Shown: positions 1 through 5,703 of the stretch, in pieces
Numbering within the stretch: the stretch's first letter is position 1
Layout of the letters: every line of letters starts with the position of its first letter
From: Methylobacter sp.
GTDB taxonomy: Bacteria > Pseudomonadota > Gammaproteobacteria > Methylococcales > Methylomonadaceae
Length of the DNA stretch: 7,746 nt
Reading direction: 5' to 3'
NCBI GenBank assembly: GCA_023229605.1
Contig: JALNYY010000178.1
Coordinates: 1 to 7,746, forward strand
The notes under the pieces: generated by a model
Told to the model about the DNA's origin: nothing
What the model saw: only the letters and a program-made list of their open reading frames with translations
Database searches by the model: none
Made by a program: the position numbers and the translations under genes

Positions 1-80
1 TGCTTTCATGCACTCCATCCATGCAGCGCGGCAAACAGGACAAAAACTATCTGTGCGTAACATCAGTTTTTAATATTTAT
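1..80. other. Leader-distal flank of the CRISPR array
   Basis: This 80-bp stretch follows the last repeat in the direction of array transcription. No repeat stands at the position expected from the 60-bp period (21-48), so the array appears to end at 81. The stretch ends in an AT-rich run (67-80). I see no gene, terminator or convincing repeat remnant. A short ctgtgcg string at 51-57 resembles the repeat core but lacks the rest. Confidence 0.6.
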
Positions 81-1187
81 TTTCTAAGCTGCCTGTGCGG
101 CAGTGAACGACGGCACGCTGTGGGCGCCCGCGTTCGATATTTTCTAAGCTGCCTGTGCGGCAGTGAACCAGAACCTACAACCCGTTCAAGTCGACAATCA
201 TTTCTAAGCTGCCTGTGCGGCAGTGAACATTAAACAGGCCAAACAGGATTACTGCGATAATTTCTAAGCTGCCTGTGCGGCAGTGAACCTTGAGTGCTGT
301 ATTATACGGATTTTACGGGATTTCTAAGCTGCCTGTGCGGCAGTGAACGAAACAGCTGACAGCGGCGATAAAAGAAGGTATTTCTAAGCTGCCTGTGCGG
401 CAGTGAACACGTTACAGGCCTATCACGAACTCGAAGTACATTTCTAAGCTGCCTGTGCGGCAGTGAACTTTAGCCAACCGGCTGAGCATCTTGCGCCGGT
501 TTTCTAAGCTGCCTGTGCGGCAGTGAACGGTGCTGGCCGTAGACAACAACGACGCATCAATTTCTAAGCTGCCTGTGCGGCAGTGAACAATTTGCTTTGT
601 GATTTCTCATATACCGCCTTTTTCTAAGCTGCCTGTGCGGCAGTGAACCTGTTGTCGGACTGGCGGACGTTCCAGTTCCATTTCTAAGCTGCCTGTGCGG
701 CAGTGAACAGAGTCAAAAGTACAGGCGTTTCGCCTTGTTTTTTCTAAGCTGCCTGTGCGGCAGTGAACATCATCAATGTGTTGCATCTATTGGAGGAATT
801 TTTCTAAGCTGCCTGTGCGGCAGTGAACTTGTTTCCGTGCCATCGGCTTTAATCGTTTGTTTTCTAAGCTGCCTGTGCGGCAGTGAACGATCGGTTTGGC
901 TTTGCTGGATGCGGGACGTTTTTCTAAGCTGCCTGTGCGGCAGTGAACAAAGACGGAGCCTACAACATATATACCACCGTTTCTAAGCTGCCTGTGCGGC
1001 AGTGAACTCAAACAGCACTTGTTCAAAGTGTGGCAATGTTTTCTAAGCTGCCTGTGCGGCAGTGAACGACACGTTAGCGGCAGATACACTTAAACAGCTT
1101 TTCTAAGCTGCCTGTGCGGCAGTGAACCGCGACGACCTCCGCCGCTAGGCGATCCATCTTTTCTAAGCTGCCTGTGCGGCAGTGAAC
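81..1187 (-). CRISPR. Type I-F CRISPR array, 19 repeats and 18 spacers
   Basis: Nineteen identical 28-bp repeats lie at 81, 141, 201, 261, 321, 381, 441, 501, 561, 621, 681, 741, 801, 861, 921, 980, 1040, 1100 and 1160. On the minus strand each begins GTTCACTGCC, has a CTGCC-GCACA-GGCAG stem-loop and ends CTTAGAAA, the hallmark type I-F repeat cut by Csy4 just 3' of the stem. Spacers are 32 bp except one of 31 bp (949-979), and all 18 differ. Orientation is taken from repeat polarity and the upstream csy operon, so the newest spacer should be 1128-1159. The last repeat (81-108) is not degenerate. Uniform repeats and varied spacers suggest a recently maintained, functional array. Phage or plasmid origin of the spacers is expected but cannot be shown here. 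Confidence 0.99.
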
Positions 1188-1194
1188 AACAGAT

Positions 1195-1207
1195 TTATCC
1201 GGGATAA
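1195..1207. repeat. Palindrome at the leader-repeat junction
   Basis: TTATCC-G-GGATAA is a perfect 6-bp inverted repeat with a one-base centre, ending 7 bp from the first CRISPR repeat. Its position suits a leader-end recognition element for the Cas1-Cas2/3 integrase, or part of the promoter. The function is inferred from place and symmetry only. Confidence 0.5.
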
Positions 1208-1215
1208 AACAAATG

Positions 1216-1228
1216 CATCAACAGCTTA
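1216..1228 (+). promoter_or_regulatory. Candidate proximal IHF site in the leader
   Basis: The sequence CATCAACAGCTTA fits the IHF consensus WATCAANNNNTTR at every fixed position except the first (C for W). It lies 28 bp from the first repeat. IHF bending of the leader is known to help spacer integration in type I-E and I-F systems. This is a sequence match only. Confidence 0.5.
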
Positions 1229-1270
1229 GGCGTATTTTTCCGTTTTTACCATCGAAAAACACGCCCAAGC
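1224..1270 (-). repeat. 17-bp inverted repeat in the leader
   Basis: Arms 1224-1240 and 1254-1270 flank a 13-nt loop. As plus-strand DNA the arms match at 15 of 17 positions. In a minus-strand transcript both exceptions (A1228/C1266 and A1234/C1260) become G-U wobbles, so the RNA stem pairs along all 17 bp. No U-run follows, so it is not a standard terminator. An alternative shorter hairpin can form from the inner GTTTTT and AAAAAC segments. It may be an RNA barrier or processing site between the csy4 mRNA and the pre-crRNA, or a protein-binding DNA element. One arm overlaps the proximal IHF candidate. Confidence 0.6.
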
Positions 1271-1283
1271 TAATCTACTGATT
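1271..1283 (-). promoter_or_regulatory. Candidate distal IHF site in the leader
   Basis: The minus strand reads AATCAGTAGATTA, a match to WATCAANNNNTTR with one mismatch (G for the fifth fixed base). Its centre is about 55 bp from that of the proximal candidate and it is in the opposite orientation. Paired IHF sites are known in I-F leaders. Confidence 0.4.
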
Positions 1284-1304
1284 TAAATGCGTTTTTAAAG
1301 AGCC

Positions 1305-1321
1305 TGACCAACCGATGGTCA
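1305..1321 (-). other. Stem-loop at the csy4 stop codon
   Basis: TGACCA and TGGTCA (6-bp perfect arms, 5-nt loop) overlap the csy4 TGA. On the minus strand the U-rich run lies before the stem, not after it, so this is a poor intrinsic terminator. It could protect the 3' end of the csy mRNA. Confidence 0.35.
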
Positions 1322-1897
1322 AAAAACAGGAACGCTGCTTTGCCGGCTTAAACCATAAGCGTTAAAACCTGCGTTGATAGGTTCCGGCGCTTCGACATAG
1401 CCTATAAACAAACGAAACCTTTCCCCGCTGCTTAGGCTTTTAATCCATACAAAAGGCGCATCGCTACGTTGCTCCGGGCAGCTTTCGAGTGCGGCCAGCG
1501 CTTGTTCAATGCCGATGTTTTCCCGCTTGGCTTTGCGCCTTGCCAGTCTTGCGTTACTGCTTTTAGGCTGAATCCGGTAATAACAGGCATGGGTTTGGAT
1601 GCGGCCGGGAACGTTGCGTATGCCGGTCAGGTGCACGGAGTCGCTCAGGCGGTTCAGCCGGCGGTTTGCGTTAAAGCGTTCAAGCTCGGCTTCGGTTTCG
1701 GCCAGCAGCCGCAGTTTGTCGCCGAGTTGGCGCTTTGCTGCGTTGTAGTCCGGCAACGCGATGCCGATGGGGATTTTGCCGTTGCCGTCCTGCATCTCAA
1801 CCAACCCTAAATGAATCTGTTGATAGACTTTCTCCCATAAGAAATGCAAGCCGATGTCGGCATCGGGCTGCAAGGTGATTTCCAGGTAGTGGTTCAT
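1319..1897 (-). CDS. csy4: Cas6f/Csy4 CRISPR RNA endoribonuclease
   Basis: This 192-residue protein (the family is about 185-190) cuts pre-crRNA at the 3' base of each repeat hairpin and stays bound to the crRNA as the head of the Csy complex. The N-terminus MNHYLEITL and C-terminus YGLSRQSSVPVF are family signatures. Alignment by eye to P. aeruginosa Csy4 places catalytic His at H29, the active-site serine at S154 (S148 there) in the KSLSSGERFRLF block, RNA-contacting R108 and Q110, and the arginine-rich groove helix at about 114-126. It therefore looks catalytically intact. The ATG has an AAGGA Shine-Dalgarno 6 nt upstream (1904-1908) inside the end of csy3. Only 2 bp separate it from the csy3 stop, so the genes are co-translated. 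It is the last gene before the leader and array. Confidence 0.98.
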   Translation of the reverse strand: MNHYLEITLQPDADIGLHFLWEKVYQQIHLGLVEMQDGNGKIPIGIALPDYNAAKRQLGDKLRLLAETEAELERFNANRRLNRLSDSVHLTGIRNVPGRIQTHACYYRIQPKSSNARLARRKAKRENIGIEQALAALESCPEQRSDAPFVWIKSLSSGERFRLFIGYVEAPEPINAGFNAYGLSRQSSVPVF

Positions 1898-1899
1898 GG

Positions 1900-2928
1900 T
1901 CAGTCCTTGCCGCTTTCGCCGAATACGCCGCCGCGCACCAGCACGGCCATCACATAATGCTCGTCGTTTTTGCCGGACAGCTTTTCGCCCCGCGCAAAAC
2001 GGTCGAACAGGCTGTAAAAGTCGGCTTTGTCTTTCGGCGTGCGATAGGCTTTGCCCAGGTTGGTTACCGCGCCGTAGACTTCAATCGCTATCGGGCCGAT
2101 GACTCCGCCTTCCGGTTCCGGGTACCAGGTGTCGATGGTGCGCAGGGCGTTGCCGATTTTTTGCGAGTGCATGCCGGCAACGCCGTCGATGTGGTAGAGG
2201 ATTTTGCTTTTTTTCGACTTGCTGTTGCCTTTGTCTAAAACCAGTTCTTCACTCGGATAAACATCCTGCGCCAAGCCGATTTGGGCATAGGCGTTGATTT
2301 CCAGCAGCAGGAACTCGGTCTTACCGGCCAGCGCGTCGGCGATTTTTGCCGCCAGTTGGGCGATGTCGGCGTGGGCATGGTTAAAATCGCGGGTGCCGAC
2401 GGACTTGGCATCGAATATCCAGGTTTGCTGTTCGCCTTCGTTGCGCACGGTTACAGCCACTTCAATCCGTTCCGCGCCAACCCGGTTGCGCCACAAGAAG
2501 CGGCCATTGGCGATGTTGGTTGCATAGCGTTTGGCCAGTTCGGTAAAGCCTTCCGAGTCGATATAGGCTTTGGCGGCTTGCGTATAGCCGGCGTTGAATT
2601 CGGCATTGTTGCAGGCCGACGGTTTTTCTACGCCGCTCAGCACTTTTAAGGTGAACGCCAGTTTTAAGGTGTCCTGGTCGCTGCCCAGGGCGCAGCTGTC
2701 GACGGTTTGCAGGTTCGGTTTTTCAACTTCCGCGTCCAGTTTCATCGGGTCGTTCTGCAAGTCTTTTTTCAGGCGGTTGGAAATGGTGCCGCGCACCGAT
2801 TTTTCTTGGAGTTTCAGCGGTGCGGCCGCCTCGTTCCTGCGTTCCCAGCTCGTGCCGTACAAACGGCCGTCGGAAGGGACGAGTTTTTTCTCGAAGGCCA
2901 GTACGGTGACTTTCAGGTTATTTGCCAT
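1900..2928 (-). CDS. csy3: Cas7f/Csy3 backbone subunit of the Csy complex
   Basis: This 342-residue protein matches the usual Cas7f length. Six copies form the helical backbone that holds the crRNA spacer and flips out every sixth base. Family landmarks are the N-terminus LKVTVLAFEKKLVPSDG, the NGRFLWRNRVGAERIEV block at about 141-157, a lysine-rich segment at 237-242 (probably a flexible, RNA- or DNA-facing loop) and the C-terminal VRGGVFGE. The start overlaps the csy2 stop by 11 bp, with an AAGGA Shine-Dalgarno 8 nt upstream (2937-2941). The product is needed in several-fold excess over the other subunits; no extra promoter for this is visible. Confidence 0.98.
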   Translation of the reverse strand: MANNLKVTVLAFEKKLVPSDGRLYGTSWERRNEAAAPLKLQEKSVRGTISNRLKKDLQNDPMKLDAEVEKPNLQTVDSCALGSDQDTLKLAFTLKVLSGVEKPSACNNAEFNAGYTQAAKAYIDSEGFTELAKRYATNIANGRFLWRNRVGAERIEVAVTVRNEGEQQTWIFDAKSVGTRDFNHAHADIAQLAAKIADALAGKTEFLLLEINAYAQIGLAQDVYPSEELVLDKGNSKSKKSKILYHIDGVAGMHSQKIGNALRTIDTWYPEPEGGVIGPIAIEVYGAVTNLGKAYRTPKDKADFYSLFDRFARGEKLSGKNDEHYVMAVLVRGGVFGESGKD

Positions 2929-3832
2929 GATATTTTTCCTTGCTGTGTTGTTGAATCAGATAAAAGTGATTTTCGGCGTCGTAATGGCTGTGCCAAAGCA
3001 GCTCGTCCAAACGCTTGATGCGGTAGGGCATCACAAACTCGCCGAGTGTGACCAGGGATTCGGCAAAGCGGTGCGGGGTGTCCGGGTCGCGCTGGTTTTC
3101 GGCGCTGCCCAATGCGCTGATGCCGTGAAAGCCGGTCGCAATCGGCACTATCCAGCCGGTTTTTTTGCGTTCGTTTTTTTTGCGTTTGGCGGTCCATTCG
3201 GTTTGTCCGTCTTCGCCGGTTTCGCTGCGGTGGCGGACGGTTAGGTAATCGAGCAGCGCAGTGACGGCATCGATGTCGCCGCCCTGGTTTTGCATGGCTT
3301 CGATCATTAAATCGCGGCGCTCTTTCAGCACATGACCGGGCATCAGTTTGCGGGTGAGTTTGGCTAAGTCGTCCGCGCCATTTACTTTCAGCAATTCCGG
3401 CCTTTTAAATTCCAGGATGTCGCCGCCCGCCAGTTTTAGCGTGCTTAACTGCGTTTCGACGGCCGCTAAAAAGGCGTCGGCATCGTCCTGACCAACGCCT
3501 TCGTATTCAATCACCAACGATACGATGAGATGGCAGCGGGCTTCCTCGATAAACGACGGGCGTTCGCCGTTTTTATCCAGCGGATTGCCGGTGCCGATGA
3601 TCGAATGCACGTAATCGCCCCGGCCTTTGTAAGTTTGCAGATCGATGCTGTGGCAGGCGACGGCGGCGCGGGTAAATGCCAACCCGTTAAATTGCCCGGC
3701 ACACAGTTTGCGCTGCAAGGCATGAGCGCCGCCCAGCCAGGCGGTCATTGCCGGGAAGCCGATGGTGTAAGGGCTGGACAGCGCATTGGCATTGTGGATT
3801 TTTACGTGCGGGATGATTAAAAAGCGGTTCAT
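2918..3832 (-). CDS. csy2: Cas5f/Csy2 subunit of the Csy complex
   Basis: This 304-residue protein pairs with Csy1 to form the tail of the Csy complex, capping the 5' handle (CUUAGAAA) of the crRNA. The N-terminus MNRFLIIPHVKIHNANALSS followed by PYTIGFPAMTAWLGG and HALQR is the diagnostic Cas5f signature. The frame is open for 99 codons further upstream, but that part is antisense-free shadow of csy1. The ATG at 3830-3832 is chosen because it forms a 4-bp ATGA overlap with the csy1 stop, has a full AGGAGG Shine-Dalgarno 7 nt upstream (3840-3845) and starts the conserved domain. A lysine/arginine-rich stretch (about residues 215-225) is a plausible nucleic-acid contact. Confidence 0.97.
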   Translation of the reverse strand: MNRFLIIPHVKIHNANALSSPYTIGFPAMTAWLGGAHALQRKLCAGQFNGLAFTRAAVACHSIDLQTYKGRGDYVHSIIGTGNPLDKNGERPSFIEEARCHLIVSLVIEYEGVGQDDADAFLAAVETQLSTLKLAGGDILEFKRPELLKVNGADDLAKLTRKLMPGHVLKERRDLMIEAMQNQGGDIDAVTALLDYLTVRHRSETGEDGQTEWTAKRKKNERKKTGWIVPIATGFHGISALGSAENQRDPDTPHRFAESLVTLGEFVMPYRIKRLDELLWHSHYDAENHFYLIQQHSKEKYHGK

Positions 3833-5064
3833 CGTAAATCCTCCTGCATAGCGCCAAGCACGGTGCGGATATGAGCCAGTTCGACATCGCCCAAAAAGAC
3901 GGCTTTGTCTTTGCCGACGGTTTTTTCGTAGGCGATATAAAACCAGTCGGTGATGGAGCGGATGATTTCGTCCAGCCAAACGTCTTGGTTTTCGCGCTGT
4001 TCGTTGTAGGCGGCATCCAGCCAGGTTTTTTGCGCCAGCGGCAGGTTGGTTGTTTCCGACCAGCCGGGCGGTAGTTGCCGAAATTGCCAGACTTTTTCGA
4101 GGAGTTGTTCGGCAATCGAGCTTATCCAATAATCGCGGCCTTCACGGATGTCGATGGTGTTGTGATTGACCGTAAGCAGGCGGTGCAAGGCTTTAAAACT
4201 GTCCTGATAATGTTTGTAATACAGGCTGTCGCTGAAAAAGCTGGTTTTAGGCGGTTGGATGGCGCGTGTTTCCAGTTGCGGCGGCAATGACGGCAATAAG
4301 TACGCGGTGCCGCCGTTTTGGTTGTTGAGCACACTGATGTTTTGCGGCTTGGTGCCGCCAAAGCCGATCACCGACAGATTGTAAAGTTCGTCAAAACCTT
4401 GTTCGTTATGAACTTGATGGCGGCGGTCTTCGCGGGCTTGTTTGGCCTCGTCGGAAAAACGCAGGACGTTAATGGCCTCCTTGAGCTTGAACATCAAACC
4501 GGACGGGGTGAGTATCGACAGCAGGTGGTAGCCGTCACCGACCGGAAAATAAACCTGCTTGATTTTTTCCGAGGTTTTGGCGGTATCCGAGCTTTGCTTG
4601 ATGGCTAACAAGCCTTGCTGTAGTTCGGCAAAGGGCAGGGTGGATAGTTCGAATTGCGTTTGAATGGCGGCGCTGTTTTGTTCCAAATGCGCCAGCACGG
4701 TTTGCCCGTCGGTTAAGGGCAGCGACAGGAATTTGTGGACATCCAGGGCGGCCGCATTGCCCAGCACGTCGAGGTCGGTATCGGCATTGCCGGTGCGCAA
4801 AAAGCCGTCGGGTTTAGACGGAGCCTTGGCAATTATTGCGCTGGTCTTTGCGCTGGGGTGGGTGAACTTGCCGGGATGGCTCAGCATCGACAGCCAGCCT
4901 GCCCGCTTGGCCGCATCGGGCAACCAGTTGTCCAAGCGGAAAAACTCAGTCGCTTCAAGTTCAATAGCTCGCCTTTCTTGATCGCTGATGCCGGGTTTTA
5001 GATTCTTCTTAATCCGGGCAGCCTTGCGCTCGGACAAGAAGTTTTCGATTGCAGGGTCTAACAT
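3829..5064 (-). CDS. csy1: Cas8f/Csy1 large subunit, PAM recognition
   Basis: This 411-residue protein is slightly shorter than the P. aeruginosa homologue (about 434). Csy1 reads the CC PAM and, with Csy2, binds the crRNA 5' handle. The PAM-reading residues of the family appear conserved by eye: N103 in LGNAAALDVHKF (N111 in P. aeruginosa), and K239 and N242 in GFGGTKPQNIS (K247 wedge and N250). The C-terminal helical part (about residues 290-411) ends in the conserved WLDEIIRSITDWFY and DKAVFLGDVELAHIR segments. An AAGGA Shine-Dalgarno lies 7 nt upstream of the ATG (5072-5076). It is the first gene of the csy operon and is cut off from cas2-3 by a 1-kb insert, so it needs its own promoter. 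Confidence 0.97.
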   Translation of the reverse strand: MLDPAIENFLSERKAARIKKNLKPGISDQERRAIELEATEFFRLDNWLPDAAKRAGWLSMLSHPGKFTHPSAKTSAIIAKAPSKPDGFLRTGNADTDLDVLGNAAALDVHKFLSLPLTDGQTVLAHLEQNSAAIQTQFELSTLPFAELQQGLLAIKQSSDTAKTSEKIKQVYFPVGDGYHLLSILTPSGLMFKLKEAINVLRFSDEAKQAREDRRHQVHNEQGFDELYNLSVIGFGGTKPQNISVLNNQNGGTAYLLPSLPPQLETRAIQPPKTSFFSDSLYYKHYQDSFKALHRLLTVNHNTIDIREGRDYWISSIAEQLLEKVWQFRQLPPGWSETTNLPLAQKTWLDAAYNEQRENQDVWLDEIIRSITDWFYIAYEKTVGKDKAVFLGDVELAHIRTVLGAMQEDLR

Positions 5065-5096
5065 GTGGATGTCCTTCTAAATTGATGGCGAAGGAG

Positions 5097-5154
5097 AGTG
5101 TAGTGTAAAGAAATAAAAATAACAACCTGTATATATAAAATTCTTTTTTGTAAC
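5097..5154 (-). promoter_or_regulatory. Candidate csy operon promoter(s)
   Basis: Two weak sigma-70 options are visible on the minus strand. One has -35 TTGTTA (5120-5125), a 17-bp gap and -10 TACACT (5097-5102), placing the RNA start about 25 nt before the csy1 ATG. The other has -35 GTTACA (5149-5154), a short 15-bp gap and -10 TATACA (5128-5133). Each box is 4/6 to consensus. In either case the pseudo-spacer target and its CC PAM (5126-5152) cover or directly abut promoter elements. Confidence 0.4.
5126..5152 (+). promoter_or_regulatory. Predicted CreR-like target: CC PAM plus protospacer in the csy1 promoter
   Basis: CC at 5126-5127 is followed by TGTATATATAA, against TGTATTTATAA in the pseudo-spacer that starts at 5230. 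Positions 1-5 and 7-11 match. Position 6 differs, but that base is flipped out in type I complexes. Over 25 nt the match is 19/25. The site is 62-90 bp upstream of the csy1 ATG. A seed-only match of this kind allows binding without the full R-loop needed for Cas3 cleavage. Confidence 0.75.
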
Positions 5155-5201
5155 TTTTTTATTATTTTGTGGATTAATTAAGACTAAATGTGTAAGCTTA
5201 T

Positions 5202-5282
5202 AAACACTGCCGAATAGGTAGCTTAGAAATGTATTTATAACATTGTATTTTTTCATCCACTGCCGAACAGGCAGCTTAAAGT
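5202..5282 (+). ncRNA. CreR-like mini-CRISPR: two degenerate repeats and a pseudo-spacer
   Basis: Two degenerate I-F repeats (5202-5229, 5255-5282) flank a 25-nt pseudo-spacer (5230-5254) and read on the plus strand, opposite to the cas genes. Each matches the array consensus at 22/28, and both share the loop change C12 to A. The parts a guide RNA needs are kept. Both Csy4 stems survive (CTGCC/GGTAG with one G-U pair in the first, perfect CTGCC/GGCAG in the second), and the first repeat keeps the whole CTTAGAAA handle. The parts not needed, the 5' end of the first repeat and the 3' end of the second, have drifted. A guide cut by Csy4 would carry an 8-nt handle, 25 nt of spacer and a 20-nt hairpin. 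It should load onto Csy and target 5126-5152. Its promoter is not clear; a weak candidate is TTGTAA (5148-5153) with ATTAAT (5173-5178), 19 bp apart. Confidence 0.85.
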
Positions 5283-5299
5283 CTAACATTTAAAATTAT

Positions 5300-5327
5300 T
5301 TGTCCGTTGCTTTTAGATGTTCATAAA
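5300..5327 (+). promoter_or_regulatory. Candidate higB promoter with a HigA half-site
   Basis: The elements are -35 TTGTCC (5300-5305), a 16-bp gap and -10 CATAAA (5322-5327), each 4/6. Between them lies TTTAGATGTT (5312-5321 region), identical over 10 nt to one half of the inverted repeat upstream of higA. A repressor bound there would block RNA polymerase. The mini-CRISPR ends at 5282, with no terminator visible between it and this promoter. Confidence 0.45.
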
Positions 5328-5355
5328 AATGGTTTACCGCTAATGGAATTGTTGA

Positions 5356-5703
5356 ATGAAAAAAGCGAAAAAATTTGCCTTTGTAAACGATGCCGCTGAA
5401 AAGGAATATAAAGATTTACCCGATAAAATACAGGATGAATTTGGTAAAGATTTAAGACGCATTCAGTTTGATGAAGAGCCGAAATTACCGGTCACCCATT
5501 TGGATAGTATTGGCGCAGGTGTTATTGAATTGAGAAAAAACGGCAGCCCGGCTTTTCGCTGCATTTATGTAGCAAAATATCTGGATACGATTGTTGTGCT
5601 ACATGCCTTTGTCAAAACTACCAACGGTATTGATCGGCAAGCCATGAAAGTGGTCGAGCAACGCTTAAAAGAGTTGCTGGCAGGGATAAAGAAAGCTCAC
5701 TGA
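5356..5703 (+). CDS. higB: HigB/Gp49-like (RelE superfamily) toxin
   Basis: This 115-residue protein looks like a Gp49/HigB-family toxin; members are small, ribosome-associated mRNA interferases. Family features are GVIELRKNG (55-63), FRCIYV (67-72), IVVLHAFVKTTNG (79-91) and the C-terminal helix KVVEQRLKEL (98-107). R60, R68 and K87 are candidate RNA-contacting or catalytic residues. Full length suggests it is intact. The start has only a weak GGAA-like ribosome site about 7 nt upstream, as expected for a toxin kept at low expression. It is read opposite to the cas genes and meets the antitoxin gene tail to tail with a 7-bp overlap. The usual family layout is toxin then antitoxin in one operon. 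It could instead be an orphan toxin, but the shared half-site argues for a true pair. Confidence 0.85.
   Translation: MKKAKKFAFVNDAAEKEYKDLPDKIQDEFGKDLRRIQFDEEPKLPVTHLDSIGAGVIELRKNGSPAFRCIYVAKYLDTIVVLHAFVKTTNGIDRQAMKVVEQRLKELLAGIKKAH

Larger units (their letters stand above)
1188..1318 (-). promoter_or_regulatory. CRISPR leader
   Basis: This AT-rich non-coding stretch between the csy4 stop and the first repeat is where a type I-F leader belongs. It should carry the pre-crRNA promoter and the adaptation signals. Visible elements are a perfect palindrome 7 bp from the first repeat, two one-mismatch IHF sites and a long inverted repeat, listed separately. A weak promoter candidate on the minus strand has -35 TTGATG (1216-1221), a 16-bp gap and -10 GATAAA (1194-1199), each 4/6 to consensus; it overlaps the proximal IHF site. 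Confidence 0.8.

Noticed and set aside
39..66. A possible degenerate repeat past the array end, centred on ctgtgcg
   Set aside because: Only about 13 of 28 positions match and it is 14 bp from the last repeat, not a spacer length.
21..1089. Short open frames in the array with repeated FLSCLCGSE or VHCRTGSLE peptides
   Set aside because: They are translations of the CRISPR repeats on either strand, with no ribosome site or conserved protein content.
1188..1318. A pseudo-spacer target in the array leader
   Set aside because: I checked CC dinucleotides on both strands and none is followed by a TGTAT-like seed.
1469..4981. Many long plus-strand open frames opposite the csy genes
   Set aside because: They are antisense shadows of csy1-csy4. 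The minus-strand products are complete, recognisable Cas proteins with Shine-Dalgarno sites and coupled starts.
5085..5108. A tiny plus-strand frame (MAKESVV) upstream of csy1, considered as a CreT-like toxin
   Set aside because: It has no strong ribosome site, no promoter and no rare-codon pattern of the kind reported for CreT.
5077..5289. A 70-codon minus-strand frame starting MLDF
   Set aside because: It lies across the mini-CRISPR and the csy1 promoter region, is extremely AT-rich and has no clear ribosome site. Its MLD start comes from a 9-bp string (GTCTAACAT) that also occurs at the csy1 start codon (5055-5063), probably by chance.
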